64,000 bases of DNA, taken from NCBI RefSeq assembly GCF_002563655.1, contig NZ_PDIY01000001.1, positions 1,834,001-1,898,000 of the forward strand. Direction: 5' to 3'. Below, one piece after another: positions 38,243 through 46,966 of this stretch. Under the pieces are notes generated by a model, which was not told the origin of the DNA, made no database searches, and saw only the letters and a program-made list of their open reading frames with translations. The position numbers were made by a program, and so were the translations under genes. The first letter of the stretch is position 1. Each line of letters starts with the position of its first letter. This DNA comes from Bacillus sp. es.034 (GTDB lineage Bacteria; Bacillota; Bacilli; Bacillales; Bacillaceae_B).

Positions 38243-39838
38243 ATGGGTACTTTATGGAGAAACGGCACCATCTATACAATGCAGCACGAAGGACATCATG
38301 TGGAAGCGGTTTTTACAGAGAATGGCCAGATCAAAGGCTTGGGGACTTCGGAAGAACTGGAGCAAAAGTTTACGATTGATTCAGTCGTTGATTTAGAGAA
38401 CAAGATCATGTTCCCGGGGTTTGTTGACAGTCACATGCATCTCATCGGTCACGGTGAGACGCTGATGAGGCTTGATCTTTCCAGTATGAACAGCAAGCGG
38501 GAAGTGCTGGAGGCCATCAAGGAAAAAGCCCAAGGCGTCGAAGAAGGAAAATGGATCATCGGGGAAGGCTGGAATGAGAATCTTTGGAGCGATGCAGCGG
38601 TTTTGACCAAGCAGGAAATCGATGGAGTCGTTCCGAACCATCCTGTGCTTCTAAAACGGATCTGCCGGCACGCCATGGTGGTGAATTCACTTGCCTTCAA
38701 ACATGCAGGCATCGACGAGAACACCCCGAATCCAGCAGGCGGCTTGATCGAACGAGATGATGAAGGCGGATTGAATGGTTTATTGAAGGATAAGGCACAG
38801 GATCTGATGGTCGATGCCCTGCCTGCCATTTCTTCCGAGTATCTCGTCGAAGCCCTGACCAAAGGAATCGAAAGCTGCTGGGAGCATGGATTGGTCGGCG
38901 GTCATACAGAGGACCTGAGCTATTATGGGAATTTCAAGAAAACATACAATGCGTTCCTTGAGACCATCAATGAAGGCAAGAGAAAATTCAGGGCCCATCT
39001 TCTCGTCCATCATGAAGTGATTGAAGACTGGAAGGAAGATGGTCATCAGTTCCTGAGCGGAAATGAATTCATTGAATTCGGCGCCATGAAAATTTTTGCC
39101 GATGGTGCATTGGGTGGCAGGACGGCACTCTTGAGCTATCCGTACGCCGATGATCCAAGCACGACGGGAGTCAGCATCCACACGAACGAACGACTTCTGG
39201 AACTTGTGAAAAAAGCAAGGAAGTATGAACTGCCGATCGCCGTCCATACGATCGGGGATCAGGCATTTGAAAATGTCGTCGACAGCATCCTGGAGGCGCC
39301 GACCCTTCATGGCAGGCGGGATCGTCTCATCCATGCCCAGATCCTCCGCAAAGAACTGATCGAGAAGATCAAAGGGCTGCCCCTCATCCTGGATATTCAA
39401 CCGAGGTTTGTGGCATCGGATTTCCCATGGGTCGTTGAACGACTGGGAAAAGAAAACATGAAGTACAACTATGCGTGGAAAACGCTCCTTGACGTAGGCA
39501 TCCCGTGTGCAGGCGGATCGGATGCCCCGATCGAACCGATCAATCCACTCTGGGGAATCCATGCGGCGGTTACTCGCACGAACCCGCTGGACTCTGAGAG
39601 GACCGTGTATCGTCCGGAAGAAAAGCTGACGATGTATGAAGCGATATCCCTTTTCACGAAGGGAAGCGCATATGCCTGTCACCATGAGCAAGATCGAGGA
39701 GAGATCCGTGAAGGGTACACAGCAGACTTCACCGTCTTGGATATCGATCCATTCACCGTCGAAACGGACCAAATACTTGGCAAAGTCGTCGATATGACGA
39801 TCGTTGACGAGACCATCGTTTATAAAAAAAATAAATAA
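38243..39838 (+). CDS. ytcJ: Amidohydrolase-family protein YtcJ
   Basis: 531 aa metal-dependent hydrolase. GFVDSHMHL near residue 60 is the first metal site. Other conserved parts are GRTALLSYPY, AVHTIGDQA, IHAQILRK and the final GGSDAPIEPINP. These define the YtcJ-like amidohydrolase-3 group. Substrate unknown. Follows ytcI on the same strand. Confidence 0.88.
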   Translation: MGTLWRNGTIYTMQHEGHHVEAVFTENGQIKGLGTSEELEQKFTIDSVVDLENKIMFPGFVDSHMHLIGHGETLMRLDLSSMNSKREVLEAIKEKAQGVEEGKWIIGEGWNENLWSDAAVLTKQEIDGVVPNHPVLLKRICRHAMVVNSLAFKHAGIDENTPNPAGGLIERDDEGGLNGLLKDKAQDLMVDALPAISSEYLVEALTKGIESCWEHGLVGGHTEDLSYYGNFKKTYNAFLETINEGKRKFRAHLLVHHEVIEDWKEDGHQFLSGNEFIEFGAMKIFADGALGGRTALLSYPYADDPSTTGVSIHTNERLLELVKKARKYELPIAVHTIGDQAFENVVDSILEAPTLHGRRDRLIHAQILRKELIEKIKGLPLILDIQPRFVASDFPWVVERLGKENMKYNYAWKTLLDVGIPCAGGSDAPIEPINPLWGIHAAVTRTNPLDSERTVYRPEEKLTMYEAISLFTKGSAYACHHEQDRGEIREGYTADFTVLDIDPFTVETDQILGKVVDMTIVDETIVYKKNK

Positions 39839-39912
39839 TCATTGCCCCTAAAACTGTTCACCGATATAATAGAGATATTTCGGAAATAGAAATAGTTTTG
39901 GGGGTGTTTTTT

Positions 39913-40827
39913 ATGAAGCAAGATCAAGCCGGGATTCTGTATACGGCATTTTCATACTTATTATGGGGAATTCTGCCGATCTATTGGAAATGGGTTAATC
40001 ATGTGTCGGCAGATGAAATCCTCGCCAACCGCATCTTTTGGTCGTTCTGGTTCATGCTTCTATTCTTGTTCGTCAGCAAGCGTTGGAAGGAATTCACCAA
40101 CTATCTGAAAACATCTCTAACCAAAAAGAAGCAGTTATTCGCTTTGCTGCTTGCTTCACTTCTGATCAGTACGAACTGGTTTATCTACATATGGGCCGTG
40201 AATACGAATCAGATGGTGGAAGCAAGCCTGGGCTACTATATCAATCCACTCGTCAGCGTGCTGCTGGGCGTATTCATCCTGAAGGAAAGCCTTTCGAAGG
40301 CACAGATCATTTCCTTTGGATTAGCCGCCATCGGGGTGCTGATCCTGACTCTTTCATACGGGGAATTTCCCTGGATCGCCATCGGTCTCGCTTTCTCATT
40401 CGGCCTATACGGATTAGCCAAAAAGCTCATCCAGGTGGAATCATCCATCGGCCTCACACTCGAAACGATGACCATCGCACCACTATCCCTGATCTACCTT
40501 GGCTACATGTACCAAGAAGGAACCCTTTCCCTCTTCCACGTTTCAGTAGGGACGGACCTTCTACTAATGGGAGCCGGGGCAGCAACTGCGATTCCATTAT
40601 TGTTCTTCTCCAAGGGTGCCCAGCAGATCCCTCTATACATGGTCGGATTTCTGCAATATATCGCCCCGACGATCACGTTGATTCTCGGTATATTCATGTA
40701 TCATGAAGAGTTTTCTGTTACCCATCTCGTTTCGTTCATGTTCATCTGGCTTGCCTTGACGGTCTTCACCGCATCGCGTGTGCAGTATGCAAGGAAACGC
40801 CGACGGGATGCCAGATTATCGGCATGA
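39913..40827 (+). CDS. rarD: EamA/RarD-family transporter
   Basis: 304 aa integral membrane protein with ten hydrophobic segments in two EamA-like halves. FSYLLWGILPIYWKW, ANRIFWSFWF and NWFIYIWAVN are RarD signatures. Transport substrate unknown. ATG 39913 follows GGGGGTG. Convergent with nadK. Not part of the B. subtilis order at this place. Confidence 0.88.
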   Translation: MKQDQAGILYTAFSYLLWGILPIYWKWVNHVSADEILANRIFWSFWFMLLFLFVSKRWKEFTNYLKTSLTKKKQLFALLLASLLISTNWFIYIWAVNTNQMVEASLGYYINPLVSVLLGVFILKESLSKAQIISFGLAAIGVLILTLSYGEFPWIAIGLAFSFGLYGLAKKLIQVESSIGLTLETMTIAPLSLIYLGYMYQEGTLSLFHVSVGTDLLLMGAGAATAIPLLFFSKGAQQIPLYMVGFLQYIAPTITLILGIFMYHEEFSVTHLVSFMFIWLALTVFTASRVQYARKRRRDARLSA

Positions 40828-40829
40828 TG

Positions 40830-40864
40830 AAAAACGCTCCAGTCTTTTTGACTGGAGCGTTTTT
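40830..40864. terminator. Bidirectional terminator, rarD / nadK
   Basis: AAAAACGCTCCAGTC pairs with GACTGGAGCGTTTTT. Confidence 0.95.
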
Positions 40865-40926
40865 GTTTGGGTTTTAGTTAGCATTGTCATCCACCCAAAA
40901 AATCTCTTTTTCAGAACCCATTCAAC

Positions 40927-41727
40927 CTACAAAAACGACCGCTTCACTTTCTCCCAGAACGAGTTATCCTTCAATTTTACCGTTTTAATGACCTTGTCAC
41001 TCAGTTTGGCTTCGACTTTTTCCACGTGCTGAATACTCAAAGCCTCATTGTCCATTCCCATGGCAGGGTAGTCGTTTCCGTCCTGGACGATCTTTAGTAC
41101 GAGTCGGCGCTTTCCGCTCAAGATGAAGGAAGAACCGAGTGTACGGTAGCGGTTATTATTCAGGGAAGCCATTTCGCTCACCTGGATGCAAGGGAGCATC
41201 GGATCGACAACGGCACCGTTGACGGATTTATTGTAAGCGGTGCTTCCCGTCGGGGTGGCGAAGATCATGCCGTCGCCCCGGAACGTTTCGAAATGTTTGT
41301 CGTCGATGAAGACGTCCATGACGAAGGTTTTGATGATGCCGGAGCGGATGCTGAATTCATTCAGGCAGTGAAAGGACGTCTGGTTGTCGACAGTCACTTC
41401 GATGGTCGGGTATTTGCGTACTTCGATCTGCTCTGTTGTCATGGCTTCAATCATCTTGGATGTGTCATCAATATGGAAGTCACAGTACATGCTTAACGTA
41501 CCGCCGGTTGAAATACCTGCATACAGGCAGTCCTCCCTGAAACCGGTTTGACGGACGGCCTGGAGGAATGTTCCGTCTCCTCCAATGCTGACGATGATGT
41601 TCGCGTTCTTCGAAGATTCTACTATATTGAAATCATAACGCTTTGCCAGTTCATATAATTGATCAAGTTTGGCCTGCATTCCTTCTTGGTGAAGGCTATA
41701 GAAAAAGATATTTCGACGGTTATTCAT
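40927..41727 (-). CDS. nadK: NAD kinase (second Bacillus type, YtdI/PpnKB-like)
   Basis: 266 aa enzyme making NADP from NAD. SIGGDGTFLQAVRQ is the catalytic GGDG motif, and FRGDGMIFATPTGSTAYNKS the nucleotide-binding region. Located between the ytcIJ and sppA groups as ytdI is in B. subtilis, where a second NAD kinase exists elsewhere. The start follows GGGAGGTAC. Confidence 0.93.
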   Translation of the reverse strand: MNNRRNIFFYSLHQEGMQAKLDQLYELAKRYDFNIVESSKNANIIVSIGGDGTFLQAVRQTGFREDCLYAGISTGGTLSMYCDFHIDDTSKMIEAMTTEQIEVRKYPTIEVTVDNQTSFHCLNEFSIRSGIIKTFVMDVFIDDKHFETFRGDGMIFATPTGSTAYNKSVNGAVVDPMLPCIQVSEMASLNNNRYRTLGSSFILSGKRRLVLKIVQDGNDYPAMGMDNEALSIQHVEKVEAKLSDKVIKTVKLKDNSFWEKVKRSFL

Positions 41728-41877
41728 CGTATGTACCTCCCAGGATAAAAGATAATTTTTCCCATTTACATGAAATTTTGCTAGAATCTAACTTAGTGAA
41801 TATTCTATCATGTTTCACCATGAGAATGATATTCATATCCTTACATAAGATAGGGTAAACGAGGGAGGAATATACAG

Positions 41878-42888
41878 ATGAATGCAAAAAGGTGGACGGC
41901 ATTAGGAATCGCTGGCGCATTATTCTTTGTTTCGGTAATCGTCAACTTTGCGACCTCTGCTGTGACAAGCGATGTTAATAAGGCATTTGAAGACATGTTC
42001 GGAGGGACGGACACTCCATTCTCCGAGGAAATCATCGATGAAGGGAATGCGAATAAACGGATCGCGGTCCTTGAAGTGGAAGGTGTCATCCAGGATACGG
42101 GTGGTGCAAGTTCCTTATTTGAAAGCCCGGGCTATAACCACGAGCTCTTTATGGATAAGCTTGATGCCGTTGAAAAAGACAAATCTGTCAAAGGGATCAT
42201 TTTAAAAGTGAATTCCCCAGGCGGCGGGGTAGTGGAAAGTGCACAGATCCACTCGAAGCTTGTGGAAATCATGGAGAAGACGAAAAAACCGATCTATGTA
42301 TCGATGGGCGGTACGGCGGCATCCGGCGGCTATTACATATCGGCTCCTGCCACGAAGATTTTTGCCAGCAAAGAAACGCTTACTGGTTCACTTGGAGTCA
42401 TCATGCACAGCATCAACTACTCGGAACTCGCAGAGAAATACGGCGTCGATTTCGTCACGATCAAAAGTGGACCGTATAAGGATATTATGAGTCCAACACG
42501 TAAAATGACCGATGAAGAACGAAAGATCATTCAGTCGATGATCGACAATTCGTATGAAGGTTTCGTGGATGTTATCGCGAAAGGCCGTGATATGTCTGAA
42601 GCGGAAGTGAAGAAGATTGCCGACGGACGTGTGTACGATGGAATCCAGGCGAAGGAAGTCAATCTGATTGATGAATTCGGCTATGTGGAAGATACGATTG
42701 CAGCGATGAAGAAAGATTATAAATTGAAAGATGCACAAGTATTTGAATACACGGCGGGCGATCCTTTCTCCGAGTTCTTCAGTATGGGTGCAAAGAAAAT
42801 GATGGGTCAGGATATGGAAGCGGCGGCACTGATGAAGCTTTTATCAAACCCGGGCTCTCCACGATTGATGTATCTCTACTCTGAATAA
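41878..42888 (+). CDS. sppA: Signal peptide peptidase SppA
   Basis: 336 aa membrane-bound serine protease with one N-terminal transmembrane segment. [11 protein letters not shown], the catalytic serine in [12 protein letters not shown] and the lysine in [12 protein letters not shown] give the Ser/Lys dyad. It degrades remnant signal peptides. GGGAGG precedes ATG 41878. yteJ follows about 14 nt downstream, suggesting one unit. Confidence 0.95.
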   Translation: MNAKRWTALGIAGALFFVSVIVNFATSAVTSDVNKAFEDMFGGTDTPFSEEIIDEGNANKRIAVLEVEGVIQDTGGASSLFESPGYNHELFMDKLDAVEKDKSVKGIILKVNSPGGGVVESAQIHSKLVEIMEKTKKPIYVSMGGTAASGGYYISAPATKIFASKETLTGSLGVIMHSINYSELAEKYGVDFVTIKSGPYKDIMSPTRKMTDEERKIIQSMIDNSYEGFVDVIAKGRDMSEAEVKKIADGRVYDGIQAKEVNLIDEFGYVEDTIAAMKKDYKLKDAQVFEYTAGDPFSEFFSMGAKKMMGQDMEAAALMKLLSNPGSPRLMYLYSE

Positions 42889-42902
42889 GGAAGGTGAATG
42901 AA

Positions 42903-43433
42903 GTGAGTGATCGCTATGAACATAATGAAACACGGGAGCATATCGAAGTCCAATCTTCTTCTCCTGACTATTCAAGGACCACCCCCCACGACGGCTATTT
43001 CCTGGCAGGATTCTGGATACGCTTCTGGGCTTATCTTGTCGACTTGATCGTCATCGGAAGCATCACGAGACTGATCGTGAACCCGATTTTTAAACTATTG
43101 GATATTTCTTTATCCGACGGCTCGATGTTTGCCCCGATTTCGATTCTGACGAGCATCGTTTTCTACGGATACTTTATCCTGATGACGAAATACTTCAGCC
43201 AAACCATCGGCAAAATGGTATTCGGTATCCGGGTCATCGAGCTGAAAGGCACGAAGCCATCATGGGGAACCATCCTCTTCAGGGAACTGATCGGCCGGTT
43301 CATCTCCACGACGGTCTTTATTTTATATGTAGTCGTGGCTTTTACCCATAAGAAGCAAGGGATTCATGATTTGTTTGCGGATACGACGGTTGTTCAGGAA
43401 AAGAAGAAGCTGGAATTTACTCCGGCTGTGTAA
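42903..43433 (+). CDS. yteJ: RDD-family membrane protein YteJ
   Basis: 176 aa with an RDD domain: AGFWIRFWAYLVDLIVIG, about three transmembrane segments, then FGIRVIELKGTKPSWG. In B. subtilis YteJ works with SppA and inhibits it. The neighbouring position supports that role. GTG 42903 is preferred to GTG 42894 because AAGGAAGG is correctly spaced to it. Confidence 0.92.
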   Translation: MSDRYEHNETREHIEVQSSSPDYSRTTPHDGYFLAGFWIRFWAYLVDLIVIGSITRLIVNPIFKLLDISLSDGSMFAPISILTSIVFYGYFILMTKYFSQTIGKMVFGIRVIELKGTKPSWGTILFRELIGRFISTTVFILYVVVAFTHKKQGIHDLFADTTVVQEKKKLEFTPAV

Positions 43434-43442
43434 AAAGAGAGG

Positions 43443-43476
43443 CAAACCTGCTGATGGGGCGGGTTTGTTTTTTTTG
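43443..43476 (+). terminator. sppA-yteJ terminator
   Basis: CAAACCTGC pairs with GCGGGTTTG, followed by nine T. Confidence 0.9.
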
Positions 43477-43513
43477 TGGGCGAGGGGTGGGGGTTTCCCT
43501 ATTTATGGTAAAA

Positions 43514-43603
43514 GACGCAATTGCGGGGTGAAATGACGCAATAAAGGAAATAATGCCGCAATCCCCCGGGAAAATGACGCAATTAATCCAAAAACGACGC
43601 AAT
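43514..43603 (+). repeat. Phased GACGCAAT array, five copies
   Basis: GACGCAAT starts at 43514, 43535, 43555 (as GCCGCAAT), 43576 and 43596, so the pitch is 21, 20, 21 and 20 nt. The 12-13 nt between copies are not conserved. It lies between the yteJ terminator and ytfI, with no gene over it. Repeat and spacer are both much shorter than in CRISPR arrays and no cas gene is present. Confidence 0.85.
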
Positions 43604-43710
43604 CATCCACCCGGCAAGGTCGCACAAGCTATTTTTCACTGCAAATTCCACCCACTCAAGTTTATTTTCCCCCACAATGACCATAATAAGAGGTTGAAGG
43701 GTGTGAATGT

Positions 43711-44421
43711 ATGAGCTGGTGGATCTGGACGTTAATCATTATCGCGGCACTTATTCTTTTTCTATTATTCATTGCTATCATCACAAAGCTGACGGTCACG
43801 ATTTCCTTATACCATGGAAATGACAATGATCATTTCAAGGTAAAGCTGAGAGCGTGGTTTGGTTTGATCAAATATACGATCGACATACCGCTTGTGAAGC
43901 TTGATGACGACGGTCCGAATGTCGTCGTCGAACAAAAAACGAAGAAGGGGAAGGAAAGCAATCCATCCAAGGAAAAGGAGTCCAAAAAGAAAATTACGCC
44001 CCATGATTTCATTGCGAGTTTACATGATACGAAGGAAATCGTCATTCACGTACAATCCATGCACCGGATCATGCGGGGGTTTCTTAAAAAAGTCAAACTG
44101 GATCAGGTCGAGTGGAAGACTTTATTCGGGACCGGGGATGCGGCATCGACGGGGACGTTGACGGGGACAATCTGGGGAATGAAAGGGAGCATCATCGGCA
44201 TCCTGAGCGGATATATGCGCCTGCAATCCATGCCGGTCATCGAAGTGACACCGACATTTCAGCATGCGGTGATACAAACGCAATTTTCATGTATTATCCA
44301 GTTTCGCATAGGGAATGCTATCCTAGTAGGTTTCAAGATACTTCGGTACTGGAGAGGCGGTATGGCTAAGTTCAAGACAAAGCCCCTTTCCACCATTTCT
44401 GGAGAAAAACAATCAGTCTAA
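43711..44421 (+). CDS. ytfI: DUF2953 protein YtfI
   Basis: 236 aa with one N-terminal transmembrane helix (WIWTLIIIAALILFLLFIAII), a charged Lys-rich linker around residues 75-95, and a C-terminal globular region with TLFGTGDAASTGTLTG. The combination and the following ytfJ identify DUF2953/YtfI. In Bacillus it is associated with sporulation, and its function is poorly defined. 15 nt upstream of ytfJ. Confidence 0.9.
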   Translation: MSWWIWTLIIIAALILFLLFIAIITKLTVTISLYHGNDNDHFKVKLRAWFGLIKYTIDIPLVKLDDDGPNVVVEQKTKKGKESNPSKEKESKKKITPHDFIASLHDTKEIVIHVQSMHRIMRGFLKKVKLDQVEWKTLFGTGDAASTGTLTGTIWGMKGSIIGILSGYMRLQSMPVIEVTPTFQHAVIQTQFSCIIQFRIGNAILVGFKILRYWRGGMAKFKTKPLSTISGEKQSV

Positions 44422-44436
44422 TTAGGAGGTCTTCAC

Positions 44437-44913
44437 ATGTCAGAACATCCGATTGAAGGTCTGATGACCACGGCAATGGAAAATTTAAAAGAAATGATCG
44501 ATGTGAATACGATTATCGGTGATCCCGTTGAAACACCCGATGGAAGCGTCATCCTTACCGTTTCAAAGGTAGGCTTTGGGTTTGCGGCAGGCGGCAGTGA
44601 GTTCATCATCGACAGTAAGGGGAAAGACGACAGCGGTAAAGGCGGAGAAGGCGGCGGTGACAAGTCATCCCCTAAGCAGCAGCCGTTTGGCGGAGGTAGC
44701 GGGGGCGGTGTCTCCATTACGCCGATCGCGTTTTTGATCGTCAGCTCGAAAGGAATTAAGATGCTTCATTTAGATGAAAGCACTCACCTGATCGATCGTT
44801 TGCTGGACCTCGCTCCTGGTGCCATCGAGAAGATTCAGGGCATGATGAAAAAGGACGGCAATAATCAGGAAAACAACGGACAGCACAATCAAAATCATAA
44901 GATGGAACTGTAA
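44437..44913 (+). CDS. ytfJ: GerW-family sporulation protein YtfJ
   Basis: 158 aa. N-terminal EGLMTTAMENLKEMIDVNTI and GDPVETPDGSVILTVSKVGFGFA are family hallmarks, then a Gly-rich linker, then ITPIAFLIVSSKGIKML. YtfJ/GerW is linked to cortex-lytic enzyme function during germination in Bacillus. AGGAGG precedes the start. Co-transcribed with ytfI. Confidence 0.94.
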   Translation: MSEHPIEGLMTTAMENLKEMIDVNTIIGDPVETPDGSVILTVSKVGFGFAAGGSEFIIDSKGKDDSGKGGEGGGDKSSPKQQPFGGGSGGGVSITPIAFLIVSSKGIKMLHLDESTHLIDRLLDLAPGAIEKIQGMMKKDGNNQENNGQHNQNHKMEL

Positions 44914-44921
44914 ATGATTGA

Positions 44922-44956
44922 GAGCTTACTCGAATGAGTGAGCTCATCTTTTTTTT
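44922..44956 (+). terminator. ytfIJ terminator
   Basis: GAGCTTACTC pairs with GAGTGAGCTC, followed by a run of eight T after CA. Confidence 0.85.
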
Positions 44957-45041
44957 GAAAAGGACCCCTATGATTTGCTTTCCTCCTTCCTTTTTCTGTA
45001 CTATGAAAGGGTACATACTATTTATAGAGGAGGAACAAATA

Positions 45042-45542
45042 ATGGCAAATATCACGTTTAAGAATAACCCTGTCACTCTATTAGGTAATGAGGTTAAAGT
45101 AGGCGACAAAGCTCCCAACTTCACAGTATTAGCTAATGATCTATCGGAAGTCACACTGAATGATTCCAAGGGCAAGGTACGTTTAATCAGTGTCGTTCCT
45201 TCGATCGATACAGGTGTTTGTGATGCACAGACACACAAATTCAATGAAGAAGCAACGAAATTTGATAACGTAGAAGTATTGACGATTTCAGTGGACCTTC
45301 CATTCGCACAAAAACGCTGGTGCGGAGCGAACGGTATCGAAAATGTCCAAACCCTTTCCGATCACCGCGACCTTTCTTTCGGTGAAGCATTCGGCGTTCA
45401 TATCCAGGAACTTCGTCTTCTGGCACGTGCTGTATTCGTTGTAAACAGCAATGATGAAGTAACGTATGTGGAATATGTGAGCGAAGCGACTGACCACCCG
45501 GATTATGACGCTGCCGTTGAAGCAGTGAAAAACGCGAAATAA
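45042..45542 (+). CDS. tpx: Thiol peroxidase Tpx
   Basis: 166 aa atypical 2-Cys peroxiredoxin. The peroxidatic cysteine is in [12 protein letters not shown] (about residue 60), the resolving cysteine in QKRWCGANG (about 94). ATG 45042 follows GAGGAGG. The frame extends upstream across the previous terminator, which is not coding. Reduces peroxides with thioredoxin. Confidence 0.97.
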   Translation: MANITFKNNPVTLLGNEVKVGDKAPNFTVLANDLSEVTLNDSKGKVRLISVVPSIDTGVCDAQTHKFNEEATKFDNVEVLTISVDLPFAQKRWCGANGIENVQTLSDHRDLSFGEAFGVHIQELRLLARAVFVVNSNDEVTYVEYVSEATDHPDYDAAVEAVKNAK

Positions 45543-45570
45543 TCCTGTCCCAACCAAATAGTTCTAAAAA

Positions 45571-45611
45571 GCATGCTGACCTGACTTATTGATGGTCAGC
45601 ATTGTTTTTTT
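45571..45611 (+). terminator. tpx terminator
   Basis: ATGCTGACC pairs with GGTCAGCAT, followed by TGTTTTTTT. Confidence 0.9.
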
Positions 45612-45666
45612 ACAAACGCCTGGGACAAAGGTACAATAGATGAATGAAAATGTGATAAAGGAATGA

Positions 45667-46659
45667 ATGCCGATGATTAATTCGCCAGTCGAATCATTAT
45701 TTGGAATAATCGACGAAACGGCCACACTGCTGAAGGATGAACTTGCCTGCAGTTATTTAGAAGCCGTTGCCGAAACGGGTGAGAACCTGTTTCAGGGGGA
45801 CGTCCTCCAGGAAGAAGTCAGTGAACTGACGAAGAAGCGCCTGAACAAAAAGTACGACGAAGCAAACGTATCTCAACTTGAGAATGAACATATCCGTAAA
45901 GCGTTTCAATTCGCTATTTTAAAAGGAATGAAGGAAAACGTACAGCCGAATCATCAAATGACCCCGGACTCACTTGGATTATTCATCAGCTATCTGGTGA
46001 ATAAATTCACGGCGGGCATGAATAAGCTGTCGGTCCTTGACCCTGCGATCGGAACGGGGAACCTCTTGACGACGGTGTTGAACCAGATGCCGGGTAAAGA
46101 AACCGAGTCCATCGGTGTCGAAATCGATGAAGTCCTCATCAAGCTTGCCTATGTGGGAGCGGATCTTCAGAAGCATCCATTGCAGCTCTTTAACCAGGAC
46201 TCACTTGAGCCATTGTTCATCGATCCTGTCGATCTTGTGCTTTGTGACCTGCCGATCGGGTATTATCCGAACGACCTGCGCGCCCAGGATTATGAGCTGA
46301 AAGCGGATGAAGGACATTCCTATGCCCACCATCTGTTCATCGAACAAAGCCTGAAGCATACGAAAGACGGCGGGTATCTGTTCTTCATCGTGCCGAACGG
46401 ACTGTTCGAATCGCCGCACAGCGCACAACTTCAAGGTTATCTTAAAGAAAAGGCAGACATCCAGGGCTTCCTGCAGCTGCCGCTTTCCCTGTTTAAAAAT
46501 AAAAACTCGGCGAAGAGCATCCTGATCCTTCAGAAGAAAAAGACAGGAATCAAGCCTCCTAAAGAGGTACTGCTTGCGCAACTGCCAAGCCTTTCGAATC
46601 AAAGAGCCCTTCAGGATATCCTGTCGAAGATCGATCAGTGGCTTGTGCAGAATAAGTAA
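45667..46659 (+). CDS. ytxK: YtxK-type class I SAM-dependent methyltransferase
   Basis: 330 aa. Helical N-terminus, then a DNA-methylase-like Rossmann domain: LSVLDPAIGTGNLLT (motif I), GVEIDEVLIKLA, and LCDLPIGYYP where N6-adenine methylases have NPPY-type residues. DLP in place of NPP makes true adenine methylation doubtful. Target unknown. Sits between tpx and ackA as in B. subtilis. Confidence 0.88.
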   Translation: MPMINSPVESLFGIIDETATLLKDELACSYLEAVAETGENLFQGDVLQEEVSELTKKRLNKKYDEANVSQLENEHIRKAFQFAILKGMKENVQPNHQMTPDSLGLFISYLVNKFTAGMNKLSVLDPAIGTGNLLTTVLNQMPGKETESIGVEIDEVLIKLAYVGADLQKHPLQLFNQDSLEPLFIDPVDLVLCDLPIGYYPNDLRAQDYELKADEGHSYAHHLFIEQSLKHTKDGGYLFFIVPNGLFESPHSAQLQGYLKEKADIQGFLQLPLSLFKNKNSAKSILILQKKKTGIKPPKEVLLAQLPSLSNQRALQDILSKIDQWLVQNK

Positions 46660-46686
46660 AGACTGCCTTTGGGCGGTCTTTTTTTT
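46660..46686 (+). terminator. ytxK terminator
   Basis: AGACTGCC pairs with GGGCGGTCT, followed by eight T. Confidence 0.9.
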
Positions 46687-46734
46687 GGTGTTTTATTGGA
46701 CGGGTGTTGGGGGTATGCAGAGAATGAGGAGATT

Positions 46735-46777
46735 ATCGACCTTTTCAAAAGATATCGACCGCTCAACATGAATCGAC
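46735..46777 (+). repeat. Three-copy ATCGAC series at 18-19 nt pitch
   Basis: ATCGAC starts at 46735, 46754 and 46772 with unrelated bases between. It is too short to be sure, but its pitch resembles the longer phased arrays elsewhere in the window. Confidence 0.4.
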
Positions 46778-46827
46778 AATTTTCGTAAAAACGTATTCAA
46801 ACTTTTGTGAAAACATTTAATTTAACA

Positions 46828-46884
46828 TGAAAACGATGTCATTTCAAGCTTTTTCTTGAAATAGGGTGGAGTCAGTGATTTAAT
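46828..46884 (+). promoter_or_regulatory. ackA cre box and promoter
   Basis: TGAAAACGATGTCA (46828-46841) matches the cre consensus at every position. TTGAAA (46856-46861), 17 nt, TTTAAT (46879-46884) form the promoter. The cre centre is about 56 nt upstream of the expected start of transcription, the place from which CcpA activates ackA in B. subtilis. Confidence 0.88.
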
Positions 46885-46966
46885 GGGGAATTGAGAGATA
46901 AAAAACGATTCAATGAACAGAATAATGGTAGAGTCGATCGATCGAAAACAAAAGGAGCGATACAAC

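Noticed and set aside
43514..43603. Possible CRISPR array
   Set aside because: The repeat is only 8 nt and the spacers 12-13 nt, far below CRISPR sizes, and no cas genes are near.
45667..46659. Restriction-modification methyltransferase
   Set aside because: YtxK is a conserved housekeeping-position gene, has DLPIGYYP in place of a proper NPPY motif, and no restriction gene is near.
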